Positions 36,476 through 47,263 of a stretch of DNA of 64,000 nt are shown here, piece after piece. The notes below the pieces were generated by a model, which did not search any database, was not told the DNA's origin, and saw only the letters and a program-made list of their open reading frames with translations. Origin of the DNA: Phoenix dactylifera. Lineage: Eukaryota > Streptophyta > Magnoliopsida > Arecales > Arecaceae. The translations under genes were made by a program, and so were the position numbers. Position 1 is the stretch's first letter. Each line of letters opens with the position of its first letter. The DNA is taken from contig NW_024067676.1 of NCBI RefSeq assembly GCF_009389715.1, positions 1,431,501 to 1,495,500 on the forward strand, read 5' to 3'.

Positions 36476-36552
36476 GCAATCAGATGGCGTTGTAGCGTCT
36501 CCTCTGTTCTTCCTCCTCGGTTCTTTCTTCCTCCCTTGCCGTGACGGTGAAG

Positions 36553-37282
36553 ATGACGATGAAGAAGAGGCTGCCGCCGCCGTCGTCGTCGTCGCCGTCG
36601 ATCCGGCAGCACTTCTGGTTGGGTCTGCAGCTGGTTCTCTCCCTCTCCGTCCTTATCTGCGTCCTTGCCCTCCTTCGCATCAACTCCCAATCCGAATCCT
36701 CTGCCTCCGCCTTCTCTTCCTTTGGACGGTCCTCCTCCGTCCAAGGGACTCCCAAGATCGCCTTCCTCTTCCTTGCTCGCTTCAATCTCCCTCTCGATTT
36801 CCTCTGGCACGCCTTCTTCGAGGTATAGTCTCAATATAGATAATGTGTATAATATTGTGTATATTATACGTATTACATTGACTATATAATCATCGGTCCC
36901 CTCTATTTTTTTTTCCTCCTCCTCCTTCTTCTTCTGGGGTTTCAAATGGATGGTTGGCTGGTGTTCTGCAGAATGCCGAGGAGCGCAACTACTCGATTTA
37001 CATACATTCCGAGCCGGGTATCGTCTTCGATGAGTCGACCACGAGTTCCCCCTTCTTTTATGGCCGTCAGCTCAGGGGGAGCGTCAAGGTCTCCCTCCTC
37101 CTCCTCCTCTTTTCTTAATGAGGTATCTTCCTCCTATTTTTGTTCTTTTAACAAGAAGGGCGTGTTTGTGGTATGGTGCAGGTGGCATGGGGAGAGTCGA
37201 GTATGGTTGACGCGGAGCGCTTGTTGCTTGCAGCTGCACTTGAGGATCCTGCGAACCAACGCTTTATTTTAATCTCTGACAG
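36553..37282 (+). pseudogene. Captured 5' part of a GT14 (core-2/I-branching, DUF266) glycosyltransferase
   Basis: Three exons with intact GT-AG borders: 36553-36822, 36972-37088 and 37182-37282. They encode a membrane anchor (GLQLVLSLSVLICVLALL), then KIAFLFLARFNLPLDFLWHAFF, YSIYIHSEPG, FYGRQLRGSVKVAWG and ALEDPANQRFILISD, typical of plant DUF266 proteins of the Golgi. About 162 residues of the usual ~380 are present; the catalytic C-terminal part is missing and the third exon's splice donor leads into unrelated DNA. It could still be transcribed. Confidence 0.78.
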
Positions 37283-38540
37283 GTACCTTGTGTTCCACCA
37301 TCCCTTGGTAAGCTGGCGCTATAATTGCTTAGGATGTTATGTGAAAAATTCAAGTTTTTATTTCTTTGTTGCAGCCTGAAATAATATGTTCATTTTCTTC
37401 GGTCAGTCCCAATGCTAAAATCAAAACTTCTGTGTGAACTTCGGCCTTCCGCAAGCATTTAGCATGGGGCATCGTCTTCCATATGATTAGTCTTGTTTCT
37501 TGTTTGAATTATAGAATCTATATTCACCAAAAAAGGAAAAAAAAAGTTTATTATACTAATTGTCTAGCTATTGCATCTTCATGAGTCTAGAAAGGCAATT
37601 GGCAAATCATAGCTGCCATAGTGCTATTTCTAACATCATCCTTTTTTCCCAAGCAATTAGATAAAATGTGCAATTCAACTATTCAACCTCAGCTGTTGAT
37701 TTAGGGCAACTCCTATTACTCCTCTTTCAAGTTTTGTGAATTAGTTCTGTCACCTATATTTCCAACCTTCTGTGCTTAGCTTCAACATCAATGCTTTAGT
37801 GAAGTACAGAAGCTGAATTTTATTTTGTTGATGTTTTTCGACCCCTAATTCAAAAACTTGGTTTTCGATTTTTGTTCTACCATTTGATATCCCTGTACGT
37901 GGTAAGATGAAAACAAAAGGTCCTTCCTTTGAAGGTAAGGTAGAACCTGCATGGGACAACTGCAAGCCCCTTTTGTTATCTAACTTTGGAAGAATGTTGT
38001 GGTTGTTGTATGGTTGTACGATGGGCCAAGTTCTCTTTCAGACTTTGTGAACTTATAATCAGTGATTCACGTTGCGAGAGTTGCACACTATCCGGTAAGC
38101 CAAGGGATAACTTGGCATGTATGCAGACTCATACGCAGATACACACCATTCAAGTGCTAATAAGAGGGATTAGACCATCAAAATCTGCAGGGATGCTACA
38201 TAGTTGCCCTCCTTATTTCCTTTTTAATTTTCTTTTTTGCATTAAGCATACTATTTAATCCACAACTTATCCTAGAAACATGTAGTTTGCAATCAAAATG
38301 TTGCCCTTTTGTTGAAAGTAAGGTTGTTTTGTCAATGGTCTTGTTAGTTTCTATTTGACTCTTTTGTTAAAGATCTGCATCTCTTTTGTTAGTTTCTATT
38401 AATATTTACTGGGTTTCTTGAGTTCTGATGGTACTGTGTTTATAGTTGCTTCTTTATGGTGCTAACTTCATGCTGCATTCAATTGTCTCAAATCCTTTCA
38501 CAGGCACCAGTTCTGGATATTGTAATACAGGTTTGTTTTC

Positions 38541-38843
38541 TTGGTCACTCAACTTGGGGTCTACAGAACTTTCACTAGGTCCCCTTGCGGATCTGCTTTC
38601 TATTTGGGAACTTCACAGCCAATGAATTCTTCACATGGAAGCCGAGCCCTCCAAGCAAATCGAGCCTTATCTGAATCCACTGAAGTTGTTTCAAACCGTC
38701 CATTATCACCGCATCTGCCTCTGAAGAAGCCACAGCTGAGTGCAGCGTATTCAATTTCGCATCGTTTATTTGGAGCTGCTATAGCATCCTCTATCTTGTT
38801 AATTCCTGCTGCTATGAAGTTTAGCCTTTTGTATGTTGTGTGA
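38541..38843 (+). pseudogene. Probable captured SDH3 (succinate dehydrogenase subunit 3) fragment
   Basis: Open frame of 100 codons whose second half reads NRPLSPHLPLKKPQLSA and ...SISHRLFGAAIA..., the conserved entry to the first membrane helix of mitochondrial complex II subunit SDH3. The N-terminal half is less recognisable and may include intron sequence read as coding. The frame ends soon after the helix. Assignment is from motif memory. Confidence 0.58.
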
Positions 38844-39341
38844 AAGCCAATTTACGAAGTTGCTTCCGAGAGAGCCTTTTCACAATCTGTTGAAACCAAA
38901 TTTTTGGATCTGTTTGCAGATGATAAACCCAGACTATGGCATTCAGACCGGAATAGGTTCATGTTTTATTTGCAAATAACCATCCAGAATAAGTAGGAAT
39001 GTGCTGCTAAAAATATCAATTTTCTAATTGTTTTTTCACTTTGGCTATTTATGTTTTTCATTCTGTTGAAATTAGATTGTACTCATTTTGCGAATAACTG
39101 TGGCAATGCCATTTTCTGCCTTTGAACCTGGAACCTCTCCCCAGTGCATGCTGAGAGCAGAGTGCGATGCCAACAAGCAGATCAAAATTCTGTTGGCTTT
39201 GGTCCGCCCTTACCTTTTGCAGTTTTTCCCTCTCTAGATATGTATTCAGGTGCAGGGTTTGTGGGATGCAGGATATCAAAGCTACCTTGGCCCCAAGATC
39301 CAGTAAGGTTGTTTTAAAGATCGGCAAAAATGGATTTACCG

Positions 39342-39660
39342 ACGCTTTAAAGCGTCGGTGAAAACCTTTTGATTTCTTTAAACTGGCAATCTTTGGGCTT
39401 TCCGGACGCTTTAAAGCGTCGGGAAAGCCGTTTTTGCCGACGCTTTAAAGCGTCGGCGAAAACGCAAAACTGTATTGGGCTTCACCGACGCTTTAAAGCG
39501 TCGGGAAAGCCCTTTTTTCCGACGGGAAAGCCCTGTTTTTGCCGACGCTTTCCCTTAGCGTCGGCAAAAACCGGACCCACGCCCACCTGCCCGACGTCTG
39601 ACCGACGCTTTGAGGTGCGTGGGCTGGAAATTCGCCGACGCTTAAAAGCGTCGGGAGAGA
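39342..39660. repeat. Right subterminal CCGACGCTTTAAAGCGTCGG repeats of CACTA-1
   Basis: Seven palindromic or half-palindromic copies at about 39342, 39403, 39436, 39483, 39541, 39601 and 39633. Four have the perfect GACGCTTTAAAGCGTC core. The segment 39,560-39,660 is the reverse complement of much of the left end of CACTA-2, showing one family. Confidence 0.85.
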
Positions 39661-40232
39661 CCAAAAAGAGCGTCGGGAGAGACCCTTTCTTTTGTAGTGG
39701 CGACTACTTAACGAGCTCGGCCTCGCCAACAGCCACACCCATGTGCGGGCCTACGCCCACCTAAATGGCTGTACTTCGCCATACTATCGTGTCATATCTC
39801 CATAACCTTCCAACAGGAGTCAGACGACACCTTAACTACTCCGGCCATACCCTGCTGTGACTGTCAACACCCTACCGTTCTCGAGAACGGGCTGTACCGC
39901 GCGTCACCAGCCAGCCTGAGCTGCGCGCCATCCGGCTCAGAGCTACACCCCCCTCATGATGAGAGCCGACAGTACCTCCGCCACCTGGGCCACTCCACCG
40001 AGACTATAAATAGCTCGTTCAGATAATTTCTAAGGAACCTTTGACTGGACCAAAGTTACCCACTTTAACTTGATCGTCGGAGGGTCCTTATCGGAAACAC
40101 CAGTAAGGCTTTGTGCAGGTGCACGGCCGTTGCGCAGGAGGTGGCTTCCGTCTTCCTCTTTTCAACACCGGAGGCTCCATCGGCTCCACTGGCATGGTCA
40201 CCCTCGGGCCAGATTTGAACCACAACAAGACC

Positions 40233-42272
40233 TCCTGCCAAGATCTTTCTAGTCTATTAGATTGCTGAGAGTATCAAATCTTAGCCATCTAATTTGGGAC
40301 CAACCATATGACCGAAATTAAAGTAGAATTTTTTTGACCATAGGCTATAACATAAAAATGAAAAATATTGGTCATTCTTCTTCCCAATATGAAATACCCA
40401 TGTTATCATTAAACAGTATACAATATACCCTAAACCGTATACCGTATAGATCATTCTTCTTCCCGTATACCTTATACCGTATATCCTATACCGTATACAC
40501 TGTATCATATATGCTATACCGTATACCGAATGCTGCATTCTTTTAGGGAAGTTATGGACATGCTAGTTTCTGAATTTGATGAAGTAATAGTAATCACTTG
40601 CTGGTGCAATTGAAGCAACACTTGCAGAAGTCAATCACAATGTATTACCCTAGTCATTATTTTCTCAGTTAGATTCATGTAATCCTTAGTTGGATTTTAT
40701 AGTGCTCTCTTTCTTTTCTTCTAGCATTTTCTGTACTCTTATTTGTCTAGTTTATTCAAGAATCAATGCATTTCCTCAAACCTCACTACAGCATGTTTTT
40801 TTTTTTCCATTTAAAATCAAAGTATAATTGGTCATTCTTTCAAATATAGATGAGCATTGTTGTTGATTTTGTACTGTATCACTTTCTGTAACCTCCTCAT
40901 CCCTTTCTCCTCATCCCTTTCTCCCATAAGTAAAAACTTATTGATTTTAGACCTGCAGTCTGTGAAATCTGGCAAGTTAATTCATCAGGCTTCATGGGTA
41001 GATGGACTGGAAATTCATCTTCAAAATGAGAATTCTACTGAATAGGCATAGATACTTCTTGTACTCCATGTTCCTTGGAGCTATATTTTGGTGTAACCCC
41101 ACATGACCTTTGAATGCAGTCTAGTTCAGTGTGTCGTAGTCTGATTTGGTTTAAGGTGCAGTTTGACATTGATCTAGCTCTACTGATGTAATGGCCTCTT
41201 GTAGAATTTACCACGACAAGATGAAAATAGCCATATATTTTATGTGGGCTACTTAATATTTTTACATTTAATGGTTTAATATATTTAATAAAATGATTGA
41301 TATTTCGGCTTTAGGTCATAGTTTCTTGCTTTCCTTGAGCCTTTATTAGTCTGTGCCTCTGGGATTTTTTTTTTTTTTTTTTTTTTTATAGCAGTAATAT
41401 TATAATTGCTATAAGCCATTACTTCCATGCGTCTGGCTTCAGAGAGAGCAGTAATTCAAGATTCCATAGGTGCGGTTGCATTAATGGAATTGCCATTATG
41501 CCAAATAATACAACTCTTGTGGTGCAAAATGGCATATCGATCCTGATTAAGACCTGTTTAAAATTAAAAGATGGTTGTTCTTTTTGTGATTAGGTTTTAG
41601 CTCTGAGATGATTTGTGTAGTTTGATAGAATTCAGCTTCAGATCTTTGGCTGGGAATTGCCCTGAGAAACCATTCTAACTGCTGATATTTTTGTTCAATG
41701 TTTCTAAAATTAACATAATGGAATTTTCTTCTACCGTACCAACTTAACAACAAAGTTCTGTAGGAAAGGTGAGAAATTCTGATTGTATCTGAATTTAAGC
41801 ACCAGGGTCAGGAAGTTTCTCTGTGACCAAACTACTACATGAGGTCCAAAATAGGCTTAACTAGACTATTAATCTTTTAAAATGGCTTGTCACCCACCTG
41901 CCATCATATAACTGAGTTTTGTAATGACTCTGACTATTATACTTCATTTGTCATCCATTAATCTAAGCTTGGCAAAGATAAAAGAGAAAATTAAACAGAA
42001 GGAATGCTCGAGCTCCTGGATCCAAGATAAAAATTTCCAATGAATGCATCACCAACTTATGGAGTCCATAAATTTATTCTAATAAAATCACAAACACATA
42101 AGTCCACATCTCATAAGCAAATGTTGAGAGATTACAGCAACAGGGCAGGAAGCAAAATGAAAAGAACTACACTATAGCTGGTACTTTACCTGCGCCACTA
42201 CTTAAGTACTTATATTACCAGACCTAAATAAACCTTAATAAGAAGAAAAGAGGAAAATTTCAAATTACAAGC

Positions 42273-42306
<34 letters not shown>

Positions 42307-42312
42307 TTGAGC
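40233..42312. other. Intergenic DNA with a degenerate TACCGTATA repeat
   Basis: AT-rich. About 40,425-40,535 holds roughly ten loosely repeated ATACCGTATA-like words. A T run lies near 41,370-41,389, and a GA microsatellite at 42,274-42,303 sits within the ERF 3' side. No gene seen. Confidence 0.6.
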
Positions 42313-43025
42313 TTAGAAAAGAAGGTCCTCAAAATTCCAGAATAGCTCTTCATTGGAAGAAGGGCCGCCCATCTGAACCCCGGCGTTAGCACCGGACTGC
42401 GCCGCCGCCGCCGCCGCGCTCCCCTCGATGAACGGCATCTCAAAGGGATCAGCCCACGATCCGGAAGCCATCGCCTCCTCCCTCAGCCTCCCGGTCTCCA
42501 AACCGCCGCCTACCGCTACCATGGCGGAGGAACAAGCCTCCCCGCCGACGCAGTGAGGGCGGTAGCGCTGGCGTGCCGCCTTCGCGGGCGGCGGCGGCGG
42601 GTCCTCGTTGGGGAAGTTGACCTTGGCCTTGCTGCCGCGGATCCGGCGGGCCGCCCGGTCGTAGGCCCGGGCGGCCTCCTCGGCGGTGCTGAAGGTCCCC
42701 AGCCAGACCCGGACCCCCTTCGCCGGATCACGGATCTCCGCCGCCCACTTCCCCCACGGCCGCCGGCGGATCCCGCGGTAAAGGTTCTTCCTTTCCCTCT
42801 TCTTCGTCTCTGAACCACCCCAAGAACCCACCATCAGTACTCGACTCCTCTGGAAAACGGCAGAAGGAAGAAAATGGGAAGAAAAAGAAGCGGAAATTGG
42901 ATAAAGATGTCACCTTTTTGGGTTGAATCGGCGCAGGGAGAAGGCCAGAGGTCGGCGGCAGCGGCGAGGTGGTGCTGTTGGCTCCGTGGAGGGAGGAGGT
43001 CGGAGATGATGGCGCCGCCACACAT
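42313..43025 (-). CDS. Group VII ethylene response factor (ERF-VII) with Cys N-degron
   Basis: AP2/ERF transcription factor. Exon 1 (43025-42914) encodes [13 protein letters not shown], the Met-Cys start that, in this group, makes stability depend on oxygen and nitric oxide. The second exon holds the AP2 domain ([45 protein letters not shown]), an Ala-rich stretch and a C-terminal [12 protein letters not shown] motif. The donor is AAAAAG|GTGACA. The best acceptor, TTTTCCAG (exon from 42849), puts the AP2 domain out of frame; a weaker GAG acceptor 10 bp on (exon from 42839, intron 74 bp) keeps the frame and gives about 212 residues. Alternatively, one extra A in the five-A run is a frameshift or assembly error, or translation starts at 42834, giving 173 aa without the degron. 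The gene family is certain, the join is not. Confidence 0.85.
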
Positions 43026-43186
43026 GGTTCCTTTGTTCTTCGCCGCTCCTCAGACTACTGATGGAGAAGCCAAGACAAGAACAGGGGAGAAAGGAGGGGA
43101 GTGGGCTCAGAGGGGAGGAACAGAGTTGAGAGAGAGAGAGAGATGGGAGAAGTACGCAATGGCAAAAAGAAACGGCACTGGGGGGG

Positions 43187-43194
43187 TTTATATC
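43187..43194 (-). promoter_or_regulatory. TATA box of the ERF-VII gene
   Basis: Minus strand reads CGATATAAACCCCCC, about 160 bp upstream of the start codon. The expected 5' UTR contains a CT-rich run (GA repeat on the plus strand near 43,129-43,142). Confidence 0.55.
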
Positions 43195-43259
43195 GTGGTG
43201 CTCTGTTTCACTTTTTCTCTCGTCTTTTTATTCATTAACACTAGGGGTAGGTGAATCTT

Positions 43260-45221
43260 TTCGGCCATTAATTAATAAAAGGAGAGAGGGACAAGGAGAT
43301 CGGTGGCGGAAACTTCTGGGATCCGCGTCGTATTTTTTGCATGGCGTCGCAGGTGGACTGGAGATGGTTGGCGCGTGGATGCCGTCTTGTCCCGGACCGG
43401 CCCCAGCTGGCCGCTGCCCTCCTTCTCTATATCACCTGCCATGCACGTGAGCTTGAGAGAGAGTTTAAATTTCAGCTGCTCCTTCAGAAAAAAAAATCCA
43501 AATATAAATATAAATATTAATATTAATTGACTAATTAAATTTTATGATTATAAAATTAAAAATATTACTAAGTCGGATAGGTGAGTATAAATCAAATTAA
43601 TAGTATATTATTGTGGCTGTTTATTTTTCTCAAAAAATTTTGAGTATTATATAAAACTAAATAGAATTATAAATAGAATTAACTATTTAGACAATTATTT
43701 ATATTTTTTAAAAAATAATATAAATATTAGTCGGATGCTTTAAATTCTATTCATAAACAGATCCTATCTACTTTCACCTCTATGATTAATTTTATTAACC
43801 ATCTAATTTGATAGATATATTTAGGGTTTCGAAAAATACACTCTCTTTGTTTTTTTTTTTCCAAAAACAAAAAATTAAGAAGTGAACTGAGGCATGCATA
43901 TATATTAGAGATAGAGAGTAGGGTGATTGGAGACATAGAAGACTGCAAGTTTGGCCTCGTTTGAGCATGAGATTGTGAGATACATGGCTTGATAGCTTTC
44001 ACGGCCATGTATTGTGGTGGAGGAACCGATTTTGTGGTTGGCTTTACTTGGCCACCTGGTCTCAATGCACATAAAACTTTCACGGTCTTGCATGCACGAT
44101 CGAATGCAAAGCCTTTTGCATGCATTAATATTAGACTTTGCTGATGACGCTACAGTCCACTACTGCAGTATTACTCATTATCTCATATCGAATGGATATT
44201 TAAGCGAAAAAAATATTTGAAGATGATTGTGATTAGATTATTCATTGTTCTTGAAATTAATTTGATTAAAAAGATAGCTTTTGTTATTCAACTAATTCGA
44301 TAAATTATTTGAATTTTAACTATTTATTTTATTTTTTCTCTTAAAAAAAATAAGTAAACCATAGTGAATTGTATGGTAGAAATGAGAAGAGCTTGTGAAG
44401 ATGGAGAGATCCATGAAGCTACCATACAATCAACAAGCTTTGCATGGATGACACGAAGAAAATTATATGCAGCCTTCCCCGTTCCCGTTATCATGAGAGA
44501 CGTTACTTGACAACTCAATTTTTATGTGTGATCGAGGGAAGAATTTTGCAGTTGGCCATAGTCATGTAGGCTTAGGGAATATAATTTAATAGCTTTTAGA
44601 GTCATTTTGTGTCAACATCATGCCTCATTGCATTAATGTTATTACATTTATTACTCTAATCCTAGCAAGAGAAAATCCAACAATCAAAGTTTTCGTTTTA
44701 TAATTTTATTGGCTTTTTTTTTTGTCTGCATCCAGTCCTTTAGGGAGGTTGATATTTAAAAGTAGTGTTGAAATTTCTCATCAATTATTTCATTGATTTG
44801 TTAAAATTTGTCATATTATTTCCCTAAATATGTTTAGGAATATCCTGCTCCTAAGGTTGTAGAAAAATCCACTTCCTGTAGAGTATCTGCTGCTTGATGG
44901 TAGTAATTACTGTGGCAGAATTTGTGGGAATTAGACGATTGTAATTATGGAGTGGTATATTACAAAGCAAATAGCCTTAAGCTGTTAAAACCCAATTATT
45001 TCTTATTTTGTTTTATTTTTTCAGTGAAAAAAGTCCAGTTAAGCAATTACCTAAGGCTCAACGGATTCTGCGCCTAAAGAAAGTTACCACTCCAAAACAA
45101 ATTCAAATTTGGCAGGGTCACATGAAGACTTGGTAATGTTATATTTAATAAATAATAAACTTGTTGAGCAAGGACTGCTATTTATAATTTATAAATGTCC
45201 ATATTCATCAATATGTGCGTG

Positions 45222-45258
<37 letters not shown>

Positions 45259-45479
45259 GATATGGACATTGTTGGAGACCCTCACAAACGTTGTAATTGG
45301 TGTTGCTAGGAGGTTCTTAAGGCATTATTTTCTATAGGATAATGCCTGAGAAGAGAAATTATACCCCCACATCATAAGCACTATATGGCGGTGCACCATG
45401 CCAATAACAGACAGTGAGCCTCATTTATCAAGCACTTATCTCGGTGATTGATATGGTGCACCATCATATGGTGGACTAT
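43260..45479. other. Intergenic DNA, no gene seen
   Basis: Upstream region of the ERF gene and AT-rich DNA. A TA microsatellite runs at about 45,232-45,258. Open frames up to about 120 codons (for example 43,751-44,125, minus strand) have no recognisable domain. Confidence 0.55.
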
Positions 45480-45482
45480 ATA

Positions 45483-45963
45483 GGGCTCGTTTGGTTCGCA
45501 GGAAAAGGAGGGGGGAAAGTGTGGTCAACGGGAAAGTAATGAAATGCCTCTTGTTTGGTTGGAGTTTTCAAAGGAGAGAGATGGGAAAGTTATATTCCCA
45601 TGGGAATATGATTCCCACATTTCATGGGAAAGTCTTTCCCATGAAAAACATGGGAAAGTTACTTTCCCATGAGGTGGGAATCACTCCTTTTTTATTTTTT
45701 CCCAAAAAGACCCTTCAACATTAAAGAAGCATTAAAGAGACATTAAAGAACTAATTTTTATTAAGGGCATAATAGGAATTATACATAATTTTCCTAGGAA
45801 AGTGGATGGTCAACCAAACATAAGCACTTTGGAAATTTGTCACTTTCCCATGGTTAACCAAACATGCTAAAAATACTTTCCTAGGTATCCTCTTTCTAGG
45901 AATATGATTCCTGGGAATCATATTCCTAGGAGGGAAAATACTTTCCGCGAACCAAACGAGCCC
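45483..45963. mobile_element. 481-bp MITE with GGGCTCGTTTGGTTCGC ends
   Basis: Both ends carry the same 17-bp inverted repeat (GGGCTCGTTTGGTTCGC), and ATA lies on each side (45480-45482, 45964-45966). The inside is non-coding and holds many words made of TTTCCCATGGGAAA and TTCCTAGGAA that can fold back. A 3-bp duplication and GGG ends suggest a PIF/Harbinger-like MITE, although ATA is not that family's usual TWA. Confidence 0.72.
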
Positions 45964-45966
45964 ATA

Positions 45967-47171
45967 ATTTCTTCGTGCAGTAGATATGACAACTTTCTCC
46001 GAGGTACAAGAACACGTGGTATTACGTAGCTGCCGTGGGTTTGTGACGGCAAGGAGAAGGGCGGCTAGTTTTCACTGATCGGCCCGAGGTTTATTCTACT
46101 TCTTGACCCAATACTAGCTCTCTATGTGTGCGCTAATTAGACCAAATCTATGAGACCGTACAGTTATACGCAAATATTTATGCATGACCAGTGTAATGTC
46201 AAGGAGAAGAATTCTTCTATCACTAGAAGAAAATAATTCAAATAATTGTGGAGGCCTTCAAAGTAAAGAAAGTATTGTTTAATTGGTATTGCTTTGACAA
46301 TAATGCATGTTAGGTGAAGGTGGTTAGACAGCTATAAAGCATATATAGACGTGGTTGTAACTTGGCATTGATTGCTTTAATCCAATATTGGACTTGTTAA
46401 AAAATTAGATCTTGCACTTTTAATTAGCTGTACATTTTGTTTATGCCAAAATTTGATGCAGAAATAATCCATTACCATAATGTCACTACATAAGTTTTTT
46501 ATCATCTATTTAAACACTCTAAGTAGCATACTGTGGCACGATAATAGTTCTATCATGCATGGAGCAAGAACATTAATTAGCACACATGAAGGATCCTAAT
46601 ATGGCCATGTAAAGATAAATTCATTTTAAAATTGGATGATTGCTCAGCAGTCGCATTCCTCCATTTGGAGGAGTTGCAAAGTTCTAAGATTTAAAGAGTG
46701 TTTTCTAAAAATTTGGATATGGATATAATTCCCTTGAAGTGTCCTCTTTCCATTTCATGTGAGAGATATAGCGAGAGTAACCAATGCTACATTCATTTTG
46801 CACTAGAATCTTGTAACCATTTACCTTTGTTTATGTGATCTTTTGTTTTTTACTTCTACTTTGCAAAGATTTTGACATAGATTAAAATAAAGAAATGGAG
46901 GGATTGACATTCTTATGTTTCCAGAAAATGCAGAACAAGGAAATGACATCCCAAGGAGATCAGTAAGTTGCATGAAAAATCAATGTTAATGCTTCCTTCC
47001 GTAGCAAGGAAGTATTCAATTTTACTGTTCATTTTTTTAAATAAAAAAAACAACTTATACACAGAGAGAGAGACATATACATTTATACACATCTTTGCCT
47101 ATTTTTTGTCAATAAAACATTTCTTGGCTAACAAATAGGCAAAGATGTGTTTAGGATCTTGATGTTAAGAT

Positions 47172-47263
<92 letters not shown>

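Larger units (their letters stand above)
35990..39699 (+). mobile_element. CACTA-1: non-autonomous CACTA element with captured gene fragments (Pack-CACTA)
   Basis: Starts CACTACAGGCAAAAGAGG and its right end reads, on the minus strand, CACTACAAAAGAAAGG. Flanked by GCG on both sides (35987-35989, 39700-39702), the 3-bp duplication typical of CACTA (En/Spm) transposons. Both subterminal regions carry many palindromes of CCGACGCTTTAAAGCGTCGG type (four on the left, seven on the right), which in this superfamily bind the transposase. The inside has no transposase; it has pieces of host genes with intact exon borders. Mobility would need a transposase from elsewhere. Confidence 0.88.
35688..40227 (+). 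mobile_element. Solo LTR of a Tat-1 relative, split by a CACTA insertion
   Basis: The left part (35688-35989) starts TGATAGGGGGAAAAAAGG, very like the Tat-1 5' LTR start. The right part (39700-40227) contains the block CATACCCTGCTGTGACTGTC, TATAAATA at 40003-40010, the U5 phrase TGATCGTCGGAGGG, and an end in CACAACA. Removing the CACTA element and one GCG copy leaves about 827 bp, close to the 820-bp Tat-1 5' LTR. Flanking 5-mers AGATC (35683-35687) and AGACC (40228-40232) differ by one base, as expected for an old insertion. No internal retroelement sequence remains, so unequal recombination between LTRs probably removed it. Confidence 0.78.

Noticed and set aside
36358..36945. 195-codon minus-strand open frame in CACTA-1
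   Set aside because: It is the reverse of the GT14 exon and the ACLA fragment; acidic and Arg-rich with no domain.
43751..44125. 124-codon minus-strand open frame
   Set aside because: No domain, AT-rich codons unlike nearby genes, no TATA or splice context.
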